From an uncultured Flavobacteriaceae bacterium (lineage in GTDB: Bacteria > Bacteroidota > Bacteroidia > Flavobacteriales > Flavobacteriaceae), in NCBI GenBank assembly GCA_947488435.1, contig CANKZG010000001.1:2596308-2660307 (forward strand): a stretch of DNA of 64,000 nucleotides, written 5' to 3'. The translations under genes and the position numbers were made by a program. Under the pieces are notes generated by a model. It did not search any database. It was not told where the DNA came from and saw only the letters and a list, made by a program, of their open reading frames with translations. Shown piece by piece: positions 16,553 through 26,228 of this stretch (positions are counted from its first letter, which is position 1; the number at the start of each line of letters is the position of its first letter).

Positions 16553-18007
16553 TTAATTTTCTGTGCTTTGTTTGGACAGCTTCGCTACATTTTCTTTGAT
16601 GATCTCTAAAAGCAAATCAATTTGTTGTAGATGTGTTCTAAAAATTACAACAGCAACACGAATCCAAAATACATCATTAACAGTGGTTGAAGAAAGAAAA
16701 ATACGTCCATCTTTTTGGATGGCTTGTATCAGTTTTTTATTAAATAGATTAGCATCTGCATTGATAGGCATATATCGAAACATTACAACCGAAAGTTCTG
16801 GTTCTGGTCCAGTTACAAATGCATCCAATTTTCTTATTTCCCTATAAAAATATTGTGCCAACAACAGCTTTTCCTCCAAGGCTGCTCTAAAGGGCTTTAA
16901 ACCAAATAATTTTAATGGTAACCATAATCGCATTCCACGGAAATGTTTGGTTAATTCTGGAGAAATGTCTGCCGGAGATATCTCTGTATTTGCAACTCTA
17001 GCATCTTGCATATAATCGGCCATATAATGATAGGCATTCAATAGTTTTTTCCTATCTTTCACCAGAATAGTACCTGTTCCAAAGGGTAAAAAGAGCGTCT
17101 TATGAGGATCTAAAGTAATAGAATCGGCCATTGCTATTCCTTTAAATTTAGAACTCATGTGCGCGACTAATTTAAAGAAACCTCCATATGCGGCATCGAC
17201 ATGAAACCAAAGCTTATAGGTTTTAGCAATAGAAGCGATGGATAAAATTGGATCGATGGCACCAGTATTGGTTGTCCCAAAAGATGCGTTAATAAAAAAG
17301 GGGAGTAGTCCTTTTTTCTTGTCAGCTAAAATTGCTTTCTCTAAAGCAGGAACCGACATTCGCAACCCTTCATCTAAAGGAATATACCTTAAATGTGCTT
17401 CAGATAATCCAGAGATACGAACTGCTTTTTGAATAGAATGGTGCGCCTGTTCTGAAAGATAAATAACACTTTTTTCAAAATCACGTGCTTTAAGCGCAAG
17501 TGCTTCTCTCGCCGTTACAATAGCAACCAAATTGGCGATAGAACCTCCTGAAGTTAAATTCCCAATAGCACTTTTTGGGTACCCCATTAAATCACACATC
17601 CACCGCGTTAGCATATTCTCTAACCGAACGGCTCCGGGAGCTGTATAGAAAATACCGGCATACCGATTGCTCACAGCAGCAATATAATCCCCTAAAGCAG
17701 AAGGGTAAAGACCTCCTCCCGGAATATAACCCATATGCCCTGCAGAAGCCGGATTAAGACCAACTTCATCGATGCTGTTGGTGGTTTGCTCCAGTAGATC
17801 AGATAGGGGAGTTGGTTGCTCTGTAATATTTAAATGATTAACACTACGTTCATTTTCTTCAGAATGCACATAGGTCTGCGTGTTTTTTAGGGTATTTATA
17901 AAAGTATTAGCGTAAGCTGTAACCGAAGCATTCCAGCGATCTCTCTGCTGTTGATCTGGATCTAAAAACCTCGACAATTCTTCTAACTCCTTAAGTCTTG
18001 TAATCAT
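16553..18007 (-). CDS. Group II pyridoxal-dependent decarboxylase (aromatic or diaminobutyrate type)
   Basis: A 484-residue fold-type-I PLP decarboxylase. Key residues are H190 (SEQAHHSIQKA, stacks on PLP), D271 (HVDAAYGGF) and Schiff-base K303 (TLDPHKTLFLPFGTG). N-terminal motifs HMGYIPGGGLYPSALGDY and TSGGSIANLVA are those of the aromatic-L-amino-acid/2,4-diaminobutyrate decarboxylase group. It would make an amine and CO2 from an amino acid in the cytoplasm, but the substrate cannot be fixed by sequence. The DUF6090 gene follows closely, and the TonB-dependent receptor gene is divergent from it across a 341-base gap. Confidence 0.88.
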   Translation of the reverse strand: MITRLKELEELSRFLDPDQQQRDRWNASVTAYANTFINTLKNTQTYVHSEENERSVNHLNITEQPTPLSDLLEQTTNSIDEVGLNPASAGHMGYIPGGGLYPSALGDYIAAVSNRYAGIFYTAPGAVRLENMLTRWMCDLMGYPKSAIGNLTSGGSIANLVAIVTAREALALKARDFEKSVIYLSEQAHHSIQKAVRISGLSEAHLRYIPLDEGLRMSVPALEKAILADKKKGLLPFFINASFGTTNTGAIDPILSIASIAKTYKLWFHVDAAYGGFFKLVAHMSSKFKGIAMADSITLDPHKTLFLPFGTGTILVKDRKKLLNAYHYMADYMQDARVANTEISPADISPELTKHFRGMRLWLPLKLFGLKPFRAALEEKLLLAQYFYREIRKLDAFVTGPEPELSVVMFRYMPINADANLFNKKLIQAIQKDGRIFLSSTTVNDVFWIRVAVVIFRTHLQQIDLLLEIIKENVAKLSKQSTEN

Positions 18008-18348
18008 CGGTGCGATCGAGGTTTAAATACATATAATTTTAAGAAATGCTTAAACAGTAGTTTATATGAGCTTTTTTGAGATGCTATAAATTAATTCGTG
18101 TAGTTGCAAAATACCGAAATAAAATGAGATACGAATTTAAAATTAATTGCACGGCTATCGTTTTACTTTAAACGATCATTTGTAAGCGTACTTATCTGAA
18201 CTGCGACCTTGTTTGTATAGCGTTAAGCCTATAGTTCGACATTAGAAAGATGTACACAATTCATCCTTCAAAATCCACGGTTGAGTGTTTTAATTTAGAA
18301 ATGCTATGCACAATAAAAGACTTTTGTTAGATCAAAAAACGAAAGATT
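18008..18348. other. 341-base divergent intergenic region
   Basis: Spacer between the start codons of the decarboxylase and the TonB-dependent receptor. It must hold both promoters, but I cannot point to a convincing -33/-7 pair or operator. No gene-length open frame is present. Confidence 0.45.
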
Positions 18349-20511
18349 ATGAGCAAGCAATTAAGCATACTATTTCTTTTCCTTGTGTCTCAATACCATT
18401 TTGGACAAACCTCTATCTCAGGAATGGTATTGGATAAAAAAGGAAATCCTATTTTAGGTGCGAATGTCTATGTTGAAGGAACTTATGATGGGGCATCCAC
18501 AGATGAAAAGGGTAGTTTCCAATTTACTACTGAAGCAACAGGAACACAAACAATCGTAGTTTCTATGATTACCTATGAAGCGTATTATCAAACAGGAGAT
18601 GTAGCATATTTTAAAAATTTAAACATCACACTATATGAAGCCATCAATTCATTAACGGGAGTAACGCTTACAGCAGGTACTTTTGAAGCTGGAGGAAACA
18701 GTAAGGCTTCTGTATTAAAACCATTGGATATTGTTACTACGGCTGGCGCTACTGGGGATTTTGTAGCAGCACTCCAAACACTACCAGGAACTTCTACAGT
18801 AAGTGAAGATGGTCGTCTTTTTGTTCGTGGAGGAGATGCAGGAGAAACACAGGTATTTATTGATGGCTTGCGAGTATTTCAACCGTTTAGTGCTACAGCT
18901 AATAACATTCCCACACGTGGTCGTTTCTCTCCTTTTTTATTTAAAGGAATCTCCTTTAGTACAGGAGGGTATTCCGCGGAGTACGGCCAAGCTTTATCTA
19001 GTATTTTATTGTTGAATACAGTTGATGTTCCAGATCAGGAAAAATCCGATATTTCAATCATGTCAGTCGGTGGAGGATTAGGTCATACCGAAATATGGGG
19101 AGATGAATCCTTAAGTATTAATACCTCTTATATTAATCTTGCTCCATACGAGAGTTTGCTCTCCTCAGATCAAGGTGTGCGTTGGATTAAACCTTTTGAA
19201 TCTATTTCAGGGGAAGCGGTTTTTAGGAGTAAAAAAGAAAAAAGTATTTTTAAATTGTATAGTGGTTTTACGCATACCAATTTAGATATCGAACAGGAGG
19301 ATATAAATTTTGAAGATTTTGTTCGTTTTCGCTTACGAAACAACAATATTTACTTTAATGCAACTTACAAACATTTTTTAGCCAACAATTGGGCAATGCA
19401 AACCGGAGCGAGTATTTCTAACGATACTAATAGTATTACAATTATTGAAGATGTTATCGATACCAAAGAGACTGCAGCGCATGTAAAGATGAAGTTGCAG
19501 AAGAGCTTTAATAGTAGATTTAAATTATATCTTGGCGCAGAATACTTTAGAACGGCTAATAATGATGGTTTCAACGGAGCAGATGGGTTTACTACTGAGG
19601 GACGTCTTATAGATCATCTAGGCGGTCTGTTTGCCGAGACCGATATCTTTTTCAATAACCAATTGGCGTTAAAATTAGGTTTAAGAGCAGAACATTCATC
19701 AATCATTGAAGAAACTACAGTGTCTCCAAGAATTTCATTCGCTTATAAAAACAGTCCGGAAAGTCAATTTTCTTTAGCTTATGGAGATTTTTATCAAAAC
19801 CCTGCAGTCAATAGTTTACGTTTCGATAGTACTTTGGTTTCTGAAAAAACAACACATTACATTATGAACTACCAATATATTAAGGATGGTAAAACGTTCA
19901 GGGCAGAAGCGTATTATAAGGACTATCGAAATCTTGTTCGTTTTGATACTGCTTTACCGCAGTTCAATTCTAATTTTTCAAACTCAGGAGATGGTTATGC
20001 TAGTGGTTTAGATGTTTTTTGGAGGGATAATAAGAATATAAAAAATCTCGACTACTGGATTTCGTATTCTTATTTAGATACAGAACGGGAATATTTAAAC
20101 TTTAGAGAACGTGCAACGCCTAGTTTTGCAGCTACACACAATTTTTCGGTAGTAAGTAAATTATGGGTTAATAAGTTACGATCGCAGCTAGGATTGTCTT
20201 ATTCTTTTGCTTCCGGACGCCCTTTTGATAACCCAAATACCGCTGGTTTTTTAGATGAACGGACTAGAAGTTTTAACAACTTAAGTTTTAACTGGGCGTA
20301 TTTGATTTCTCCACAGCGAATACTATATTTCTCTGTAAATAACCTTTTAGGATTCAATAATGTCAATGGTTTTCAATATACAGATAGTCCGAACGCAAAT
20401 GGAGTATTTGATCGTCGTGCTATTCGACCTCCGGCTGATAGTTTCTTTTTTGTTGGATTCTTCTGGACGATAAGTGATGATAAGAAGAGTAATCAGTTAG
20501 ACAATCTTTGA
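18349..20511 (+). CDS. TonB-dependent outer-membrane receptor with CarboxypepD_reg-like domain
   Basis: A 720-residue outer-membrane protein. The signal peptide ends near FGQ at residue 20. Residues 22-100 form a carboxypeptidase-regulatory-like beta-sandwich (ISGMVLDKKGNPILGANVYVEGTYDGASTDEKGSFQF). A plug domain follows (LQTLPGTSTVSEDGRLFVRGGDAGETQVFIDGLRVFQPF), then a beta-barrel with many aromatic-girdle strands ending in FFWTISDDKKSNQLDNL. There is no SusD gene next to it, so it belongs with stand-alone receptors rather than a polysaccharide-utilisation pair. At 720 residues it is shorter than SusC proteins. The ligand is unknown; siderophore, cofactor or peptide are possible. Confidence 0.9.
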   Translation: MSKQLSILFLFLVSQYHFGQTSISGMVLDKKGNPILGANVYVEGTYDGASTDEKGSFQFTTEATGTQTIVVSMITYEAYYQTGDVAYFKNLNITLYEAINSLTGVTLTAGTFEAGGNSKASVLKPLDIVTTAGATGDFVAALQTLPGTSTVSEDGRLFVRGGDAGETQVFIDGLRVFQPFSATANNIPTRGRFSPFLFKGISFSTGGYSAEYGQALSSILLLNTVDVPDQEKSDISIMSVGGGLGHTEIWGDESLSINTSYINLAPYESLLSSDQGVRWIKPFESISGEAVFRSKKEKSIFKLYSGFTHTNLDIEQEDINFEDFVRFRLRNNNIYFNATYKHFLANNWAMQTGASISNDTNSITIIEDVIDTKETAAHVKMKLQKSFNSRFKLYLGAEYFRTANNDGFNGADGFTTEGRLIDHLGGLFAETDIFFNNQLALKLGLRAEHSSIIEETTVSPRISFAYKNSPESQFSLAYGDFYQNPAVNSLRFDSTLVSEKTTHYIMNYQYIKDGKTFRAEAYYKDYRNLVRFDTALPQFNSNFSNSGDGYASGLDVFWRDNKNIKNLDYWISYSYLDTEREYLNFRERATPSFAATHNFSVVSKLWVNKLRSQLGLSYSFASGRPFDNPNTAGFLDERTRSFNNLSFNWAYLISPQRILYFSVNNLLGFNNVNGFQYTDSPNANGVFDRRAIRPPADSFFFVGFFWTISDDKKSNQLDNL

Positions 20512-20521
20512 AACTAGTGTG

Positions 20522-20558
20522 GGGCATTCAAAAGTTTACAAGGATGCCCAAATTTTTT
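20522..20558 (+). terminator. Hairpin after the TonB-dependent receptor gene
   Basis: GGGCAT (20522-20527) and ATGCCC (20544-20549) pair around a long loop, followed by a TTTTTT run. The stem is short and overlaps the 3' end of the convergent epimerase gene, so this is a moderate call. Confidence 0.5.
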
Positions 20559-21486
20559 CTATTAAAGCCTTAGTTGCTCGAATACCATCAACTTCGCTCA
20601 TTTTTTCACCTTCATATTCAATACCAATAAAACCTTGATAACCAGTATCTTTTACCAATTTTAATAATTTAGGGTAATCCACATCGATTTGATTACCATC
20701 GGCATCAAAATCATAGGCCTTAGCACTTACTCCTTTAGCATAAGGAAGAAAATCTGCTAAGCCTTGATAAGGATCATAAATTTCGGAACAGCTGTTGTTT
20801 TGTGTACCTCCCCATTCTTTGTTCATACACCAATTTCCAAAATCTGGAAGTGTCCCCAAATATGGATTATCTACCGCCTTTATAAGATCCACAATAAAAG
20901 CACCATCCGAGGTATGAAGACCGTGATTCTCTATCAGCACATGAATATTTTCCTTAGCAGCATAAGCAGTTAATTGTCCCAAACCATCCACCAAATTAGT
21001 CTTCAACGCTTCACGATTTCCATTTCCGAAAGCATTTACACGAATAGAATGACATCCCATTAATTTAGCCGCATGAATCCATTTGAAATGATTTTCAACT
21101 GCAATTTTACGTGCTTTTTTCTTTGGATCTCCCAAGAGACCTTCATCGTCAATCATCAGCAAAAGATTTTCTACTCCTTCATTTAAAGCAGCAGTTTTCA
21201 TTTGACTCCAAAATTTTTCGTTCTTAGACTGATCTTTATAGAATGCGGCAACATATTCTACCGCTTTTATTTGATACTGATTACTTGCAATAGCAGCAAA
21301 TTGCGCAGCATCTAGTTCCTTGGCAAAAAAGGCTTTATGCAAAGACCATTGCGCCAAAGAAATTTTGGGTGTAGCAATATGGGAAAAGGTAAGGGGATTT
21401 ATAGTACTATATAGTGCAATATTCGGAGCAGCCATTGCTGCAGTAAATAATACACTTTTTTGAATGAAATTCCGACGACTTGACAT
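20536..21486 (-). CDS. Xylose-isomerase-like TIM-barrel sugar phosphate isomerase/epimerase, Tat-exported
   Basis: A 316-residue AP-endonuclease-2/xylose-isomerase-like TIM barrel. I start it at 21486, where MSSRRNFIQKSVLFTAAMAAPNIAL gives a twin-arginine signal (SRRNFIQ); an in-frame ATG at 21513 only adds nine residues. Metal-binding positions fit E/H residues in VLIENHG, TLPDFGNW and GFIGIEYEGE. Family members isomerise or epimerise sugars and inositol derivatives. Export by Tat implies a periplasmic, folded, metal-containing enzyme. The upstream PLDc_N-like membrane gene ends four bases before this start, so both lie on one mRNA. Confidence 0.85.
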   Translation of the reverse strand: MSSRRNFIQKSVLFTAAMAAPNIALYSTINPLTFSHIATPKISLAQWSLHKAFFAKELDAAQFAAIASNQYQIKAVEYVAAFYKDQSKNEKFWSQMKTAALNEGVENLLLMIDDEGLLGDPKKKARKIAVENHFKWIHAAKLMGCHSIRVNAFGNGNREALKTNLVDGLGQLTAYAAKENIHVLIENHGLHTSDGAFIVDLIKAVDNPYLGTLPDFGNWCMNKEWGGTQNNSCSEIYDPYQGLADFLPYAKGVSAKAYDFDADGNQIDVDYPKLLKLVKDTGYQGFIGIEYEGEKMSEVDGIRATKALIEKIWASL

Positions 21487-21490
21487 AATC

Positions 21491-21868
21491 TTATGGTTTA
21501 AGTTTGGCCTCATTTTTTTTACCTATAATTTCTACCATCCAATACACCAATTTTCCAATAGTTCCCACAAATACAAACAAAAGAATCCATACAATGAGCA
21601 GGTTGCCCTGTTTTAGATTGGGGTTTTGAACGGCATGCATAATGTAAAAAATCAAACCTCCTAATGAGACCAGAAGCATTAGTAAGATTAGTATAAAAAA
21701 GATCCAAAAATTTCCAAAAATCATACTAAATGACATGTTTTCACCTCCTTGGAGCTCTACTATCTCTATAATGGAGAAAAATAAAATAAAGTAACTTACT
21801 ATGAAGAATATTGCCAAAATTAACGGAGCAATTGCAAAAAATGCTTGCCAAAATTTATTATGTAACAT
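21491..21868 (-). CDS. PLDc_N-like small membrane protein
   Basis: A 125-residue integral membrane protein with three hydrophobic spans (about 8-34, 50-76 and 86-113). The second half (GLIFYIMHAVQNPNLKQGNLLIVWILLFVFVGTIGKLVYWMVE) follows the PLDc_N pattern, the two-helix segment found at the start of cardiolipin synthases and as a free-standing small protein in many bacteria. There is no HKD catalytic motif, so it has no phospholipase activity of its own. Four bases separate it from the Tat-exported epimerase gene, indicating co-transcription. Function is unknown. Confidence 0.78.
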   Translation of the reverse strand: MLHNKFWQAFFAIAPLILAIFFIVSYFILFFSIIEIVELQGGENMSFSMIFGNFWIFFILILLMLLVSLGGLIFYIMHAVQNPNLKQGNLLIVWILLFVFVGTIGKLVYWMVEIIGKKNEAKLKP

Positions 21869-21936
21869 GTTTGGATTGCTTTCTTAAATGTAAACAAAAT
21901 TTTAGAGTATACCGAGTGATTGGTAAATAGCATTAG

Positions 21937-22548
21937 TTACGACAGTCGTTTTTTCAATTCCGCTGCAATCGCTTTTGCCCCTTTTTGTTTCCCTTCTTCC
22001 AATTGTTTTATAATTTCAGGATGGTCGTGTTCCCTGCCTTGCGATAATTTGTAAGCTGCTTTTATTTCCGTGATTTTGATTTGGAAGCCAACAATACCTT
22101 TAATCTGTCGCATTGTTTTGGGGGATAAGTCATGCAGGGAGATAGGAGTTTTACTGTTTTTTTCATATTTAGATACCAACCTGTGCAAAGAGGCTAAAAC
22201 TGCATCCTCCGGTAAAATCTCCAGCCTTCCATATATATGCACCGCAATATAATCCCAGGTAGGCACCTCTTCATCACGATACCAAGAAGAGGAAATATAC
22301 GTGTGCGGACCATTAAAGATTACAAGCACTTCGGCATCTTCAGCAAAAGACTTCGATTGTGCATTGGCTTTTGCAATATGCCCCACAAGTACATCTTCCC
22401 CGCGATCATTAACCTCCAATTCCAAAGGAGTATGCGTGGCCCATGGTCTTCCATCGGTTTGATTGATTAAAATACCAAAACCATGCTCTTCTATAAACGC
22501 TTTAATCTCGGAGAGGTTTTCATTTTTATAATGGTGTGGAATATACAT
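21937..22548 (-). CDS. PaiB-type FMN-binding protein
   Basis: A 203-residue protein of the PaiB family (FMN-binding split barrel). I start it at 22548, because MYIPHHYKNENLSEIKAFIEEHGFGILI is the family N terminus; the ATG at 22575 adds nine weak residues. Typical segments are GRPWATHTPLEL, LVGHIAKANAQSKSF, VLVIFNGPHTYISSSWY and VPTWDYIAVHIYGRLEI, then KIKGIVGFQIKITEIKAAYKLSQ. PaiB was described in Bacillus as a negative regulator of sporulation and protease genes; in other bacteria the role is unclear and it may be a flavin enzyme. It is divergent from the DUF6588-like gene. Confidence 0.88.
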   Translation of the reverse strand: MYIPHHYKNENLSEIKAFIEEHGFGILINQTDGRPWATHTPLELEVNDRGEDVLVGHIAKANAQSKSFAEDAEVLVIFNGPHTYISSSWYRDEEVPTWDYIAVHIYGRLEILPEDAVLASLHRLVSKYEKNSKTPISLHDLSPKTMRQIKGIVGFQIKITEIKAAYKLSQGREHDHPEIIKQLEEGKQKGAKAIAAELKKRLS

Positions 22549-22682
22549 TTTTGGTCTTTTAAGATTTAAAATCAATCCTTGTATTAAAGTAGCTGAGGTG
22601 TATTCATAGGTTATCTGCCTTATACTATAGCAATAATCGGGAGCGTTATGCGTTGTTTTAAAGCCATAAAAATATAGAAATT

Positions 22683-23702
22683 ATGAAAAATTTTATATCC
22701 TTATTGTTTATAATATTCGTTTCAGGAACTTTTTCTGTAAGCGCTCAAGACGAAGTTGAAGAACTATTAGCTGCGGGTGTTGATGATGCCCAACGTTTTG
22801 CTCAGTCTTATTTAAAACCAGCCAATGATGCGCTGGTGTATGGATTAAGTAATGGATGGTATAACTCTGGAGGACCACAAAAACAGTTTGGTTTTGAAAT
22901 ATCAGCTATTGTTAATGCAACATTTATTGGAGACGACGCACAAAGTTTTACGCTAGATATTAATGACTACGAAAATCTGCGTTTTCTGGATGGAAGCACA
23001 ACACAAGAAGTAGCTACAGCTTTTGGCGATATTAATACTATAACTGCCGTGGTAGAAGGCCCATTACCAGGGGCAATAGATGATGTAACTATTGATTTGC
23101 CTTCAGGATTTGGAGATGAAAGTACGATTAACTTCATACCTACTGCCGTAATTCAGGGTAGTTTTAACATTCTTAAAGGAACTTCAATTAAGGCACGTTT
23201 TTTTCCAAATGTGGAGACAGATGATGTGGAGATTGGGCTGTATGGAGTAGGGATACAGCAAGATTTTACAGCTTGGCTACCTGCAGATAAAATTATTCCA
23301 ATTGCAATTTCTGGTGTTATCGGATATACCCGATTAGATGCGACATTTAATTTTGATAGTACCGCCGGTTTTAACGGTGCGGATCAACGTTTAGAAAGTA
23401 CTACAAATAGCTGGGTTTTTGAAGCGGTTGCGTCTACAAAGCTCCCTGTGTTTAATGTATATGGTGGAGTAGGTTATGTTACCGGTAATTCTGAAACGGC
23501 GCTTTTGGGAACCTATGAGATTAATTCTGGTGTAATAAGTGGTCAAACTCTAGTGGACCCTTTTACTACGGAAAATACAACTTCCGGTGTTCGCGGAACG
23601 GTTGGGTTTAAATTAAAACTTGGTTTTTTTAGACTTAATGCGGACTATACATTAGCGGAATTTAACAACGCTACTGTAGGTATAAACTTCGGATTCAGAT
23701 AA
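22683..23702 (+). CDS. DUF6588-like secreted or outer-membrane protein
   Basis: A 339-residue protein with a signal peptide (MKNFISLLFIIFVSGTFSVSAQ). The mature N terminus LLAAGVDDAQRFAQSYLKPANDALVYGLSNGWYNSG is the characteristic opening of a Bacteroidota family I know as DUF6588. The rest is made of alternating beta strands with regular Gly/aromatic spacing (GYTRLDATFNF, VYGGVGYVTGN, GFKLKLGFFRLNADYTLAEFNNATVGINFGFR) and ends in an aromatic-Arg terminus. This suggests an outer-membrane beta-barrel. The function is not known. It is monocistronic. Confidence 0.78.
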   Translation: MKNFISLLFIIFVSGTFSVSAQDEVEELLAAGVDDAQRFAQSYLKPANDALVYGLSNGWYNSGGPQKQFGFEISAIVNATFIGDDAQSFTLDINDYENLRFLDGSTTQEVATAFGDINTITAVVEGPLPGAIDDVTIDLPSGFGDESTINFIPTAVIQGSFNILKGTSIKARFFPNVETDDVEIGLYGVGIQQDFTAWLPADKIIPIAISGVIGYTRLDATFNFDSTAGFNGADQRLESTTNSWVFEAVASTKLPVFNVYGGVGYVTGNSETALLGTYEINSGVISGQTLVDPFTTENTTSGVRGTVGFKLKLGFFRLNADYTLAEFNNATVGINFGFR

Positions 23703-23784
23703 CCTATTTTTTTTATTTTTTGATATAAAGTTTAATGTCACTAAAGCTATTACGACCAAATAGTCATAATATACGAATACAGGC

Positions 23785-23815
23785 TTTTAATAAAGCAGTG
23801 AATTCAGTATTTTTG
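23785..23815 (+). promoter_or_regulatory. Bacteroidota-type promoter of the aconitase gene
   Basis: A -7 box TATTTTTG (23808-23815) fits TAnnTTTG exactly and lies 19 bases after TTTT (23785-23788), one base off the -33 consensus TTTG. It is 32 bases before the aconitase ATG. This is the best promoter match that I found in the window. Confidence 0.6.
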
Positions 23816-23847
23816 TTAAATTCAAGAAAACTAAATAACATTACCGT

Positions 23848-26112
23848 ATGGCTTTTAACATAGACATGATCAGAGAGGTGTATCAGCAGATGGCTGATAA
23901 AATAGCAGCTGCAAGAGCAGTAACTGGAACACCACTTACATTAACCGAGAAAATTTTGTATGCGCATCTTTGGGAAAAAAATGCTTCTCAAAGTTATACA
24001 CGAGGAAAAGATTATGTAGATTTTGCACCAGATCGTATTGCTTGTCAAGATGCAACAGCACAAATGGCTTTATTGCAATTTATGCAGGCAGGGAAGACAA
24101 AAGTTGCCGTACCGACAACCGTACATTGTGATCATTTAATTCAAGCCAAAGTAGGTGCAGACAAAGATTTGCAGACGGCATTGAATACCAGTAATGAAGT
24201 TTTTAACTTTTTAGAATCAGTTTCAGATAAATATGGTATTGGTTTTTGGAAACCCGGAGCTGGAATAATACATCAGGTAGTTTTAGAAAATTATGCATTC
24301 CCGGGAGGAATGATGATTGGTACCGATTCACATACGGTAAACGCTGGGGGTCTTGGAATGATTGCTATTGGTGTAGGTGGAGCTGATGCTGTAGATGTAA
24401 TGGCAGGAATGGCATGGGAATTAAAATTCCCAAAACTAATAGGTGTGCGCTTAACAGGGAAGTTGTCTGGATGGACGGCGCCAAAAGATGTAATCTTAAA
24501 AGTAGCTGAAATATTAACCGTAAAAGGTGGTACAGGTGCTATTGTTGAGTATTTTGGACCTGGAGCTACGGCTATGTCTTGTACCGGAAAAGGAACAATT
24601 TGTAATATGGGTGCAGAAATAGGAGCGACAACTTCTACTTTTGGCTACGACGATTCTATGGAGCGTTATTTAAGAGCTACAGATCGAGCTGATATTGCAG
24701 ATGCAGCTAATGAGGTAAGAGAACATTTAACTGCAGATCCTGAAGTATATGAAAACCCTGAGCAATATTTTGATCAGGTGATTGATATTAATTTATCTGA
24801 ATTAATGCCGCATTTGAACGGACCTTTTACACCGGATTTAGCTACCGAAGTAGGTTCAATGACAGAAAAAGCAAAATCCAATGACTGGCCGCTTAAGGTA
24901 GAGTGGGGATTAATAGGTTCCTGTACAAACTCTTCTTATGAAGATTTGTCAAGAGCATCTTCTGTTGCGCAACAAGCACTAGACAAAGGATTAAAAACAA
25001 AGGCCGAATTTGGTATCAACCCGGGTTCTGAACAAGTCCGTTATACGGCAGAACGTGATGGAATTTTAGAGGTGTTCGAAAAATTGGATGCTAAAATATT
25101 TACAAATGCTTGCGGTCCTTGTATTGGACAATGGGGACGTTACGAAGACCCTAAAAATGCACCTAAGAATAGCATCATACACTCTTTCAATAGAAACTTT
25201 GCTAAACGAGCCGATGGGAATCCAAATACACATGCTTTTGTTGCCTCCCCAGAAATGGTAGCAGCAGTAGCTATTTCAGGTAGATTGGATTTTAATCCGA
25301 TTACAGATAGCTTAATTAATGAAGATGGACAGGAAGTGAAACTAGACGAACCAACAGGGTGGGAACTACCACCTAAAGGTTTTGAAGTTGAAGATGCAGG
25401 ATATTTAGAACCACAGGAAGATGGGAGTAGTGTTGTAGTAAATGTAAGCCCCACTTCGGAACGACTACAATTACTAGAACCATTTACACCAATCGGGGAT
25501 AAAATTGAAGGTGCAAAATTATTGATTAAAGCTTTTGGAAAATGTACTACAGATCATATTTCAATGGCAGGGCCATGGTTACGTTATCGCGGTCATTTAG
25601 ATAATATTTCGAACAACTGTCTTATTGGAGCAGTAAATGCCTATAATAAGCAAACGAATTTTGTTAAAAATCAGTTGACGGGTGAGTACGGCGGAGTACC
25701 AGATACCCAACGTGAATATAAAGCGCAGGGTATTCCAACCATTGTAGTTGGCGATCATAACTACGGAGAAGGTTCTTCAAGAGAACATGCAGCAATGGAA
25801 CCACGGCATTTAGGAGTAGTTGCAGTATTGGTAAAATCATTTGCGCGTATTCATGAGACAAACCTAAAAAAGCAAGGAATGTTAGGGTTAACGTTTGCGA
25901 ATGAAAGTGATTATGATCTTATTCAAGAAGATGACACTTTTACTTTTACAGATCTTGCGGATTTTACATCTGGAAAACCTCTTACCATAGTAGCTACACA
26001 TGCTGATGGAAGTACTGATACTATAATGGCGAATCACACGTATAACGAATCGCAAATAGAGTGGTATAAAGAAGGGTCTGCTTTAAACTTAATTAAAAAG
26101 AATAATGCGTAA
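23848..26112 (+). CDS. Aconitate hydratase, mitochondrial-type
   Basis: A 754-residue [4Fe-4S] enzyme that interconverts citrate and isocitrate in the TCA cycle, in the cytoplasm. The cluster cysteines are C359 ([11 protein letters not shown]), C422 and C425 ([11 protein letters not shown]), with the same spacing as mitochondrial aconitase. [21 protein letters not shown], and the swivel domain with [24 protein letters not shown] and [19 protein letters not shown], complete the active site. The length fits the mitochondrial-type family rather than AcnA (about 890) or AcnB (about 865). It has its own promoter and terminator and is thus a single-gene unit. Confidence 0.95.
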   Translation: MAFNIDMIREVYQQMADKIAAARAVTGTPLTLTEKILYAHLWEKNASQSYTRGKDYVDFAPDRIACQDATAQMALLQFMQAGKTKVAVPTTVHCDHLIQAKVGADKDLQTALNTSNEVFNFLESVSDKYGIGFWKPGAGIIHQVVLENYAFPGGMMIGTDSHTVNAGGLGMIAIGVGGADAVDVMAGMAWELKFPKLIGVRLTGKLSGWTAPKDVILKVAEILTVKGGTGAIVEYFGPGATAMSCTGKGTICNMGAEIGATTSTFGYDDSMERYLRATDRADIADAANEVREHLTADPEVYENPEQYFDQVIDINLSELMPHLNGPFTPDLATEVGSMTEKAKSNDWPLKVEWGLIGSCTNSSYEDLSRASSVAQQALDKGLKTKAEFGINPGSEQVRYTAERDGILEVFEKLDAKIFTNACGPCIGQWGRYEDPKNAPKNSIIHSFNRNFAKRADGNPNTHAFVASPEMVAAVAISGRLDFNPITDSLINEDGQEVKLDEPTGWELPPKGFEVEDAGYLEPQEDGSSVVVNVSPTSERLQLLEPFTPIGDKIEGAKLLIKAFGKCTTDHISMAGPWLRYRGHLDNISNNCLIGAVNAYNKQTNFVKNQLTGEYGGVPDTQREYKAQGIPTIVVGDHNYGEGSSREHAAMEPRHLGVVAVLVKSFARIHETNLKKQGMLGLTFANESDYDLIQEDDTFTFTDLADFTSGKPLTIVATHADGSTDTIMANHTYNESQIEWYKEGSALNLIKKNNA

Positions 26113-26157
26113 GAAAAAGAAGTTCAATAAAAACTTCTTAAACTATTAAGAATACAA

Positions 26158-26197
26158 AGTTGAGTCTCACTTATTTGGTGGGACTTAATTTTTTGAT
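26158..26197 (+). terminator. Intrinsic terminator after the aconitase gene
   Basis: A stem around GTCTCAC (from 26164) and GTGGGAC (ending 26184), extended by AAGT/ACTT pairing, is followed by TTAATTTTTTG. A second, smaller hairpin (AAGAAGTT and AACTTCTT) lies just before it. Both sit between the aconitase stop and the aldo/keto reductase gene. Confidence 0.7.
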
Positions 26198-26228
26198 CAT
26201 AGTATAGATTGCATCTAAATTACTACAA

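Noticed and set aside
18349-20511. Polysaccharide utilisation locus
   Set aside because: There is no SusD gene and no glycoside hydrolase close to the receptor; it looks like a stand-alone TonB-dependent receptor.
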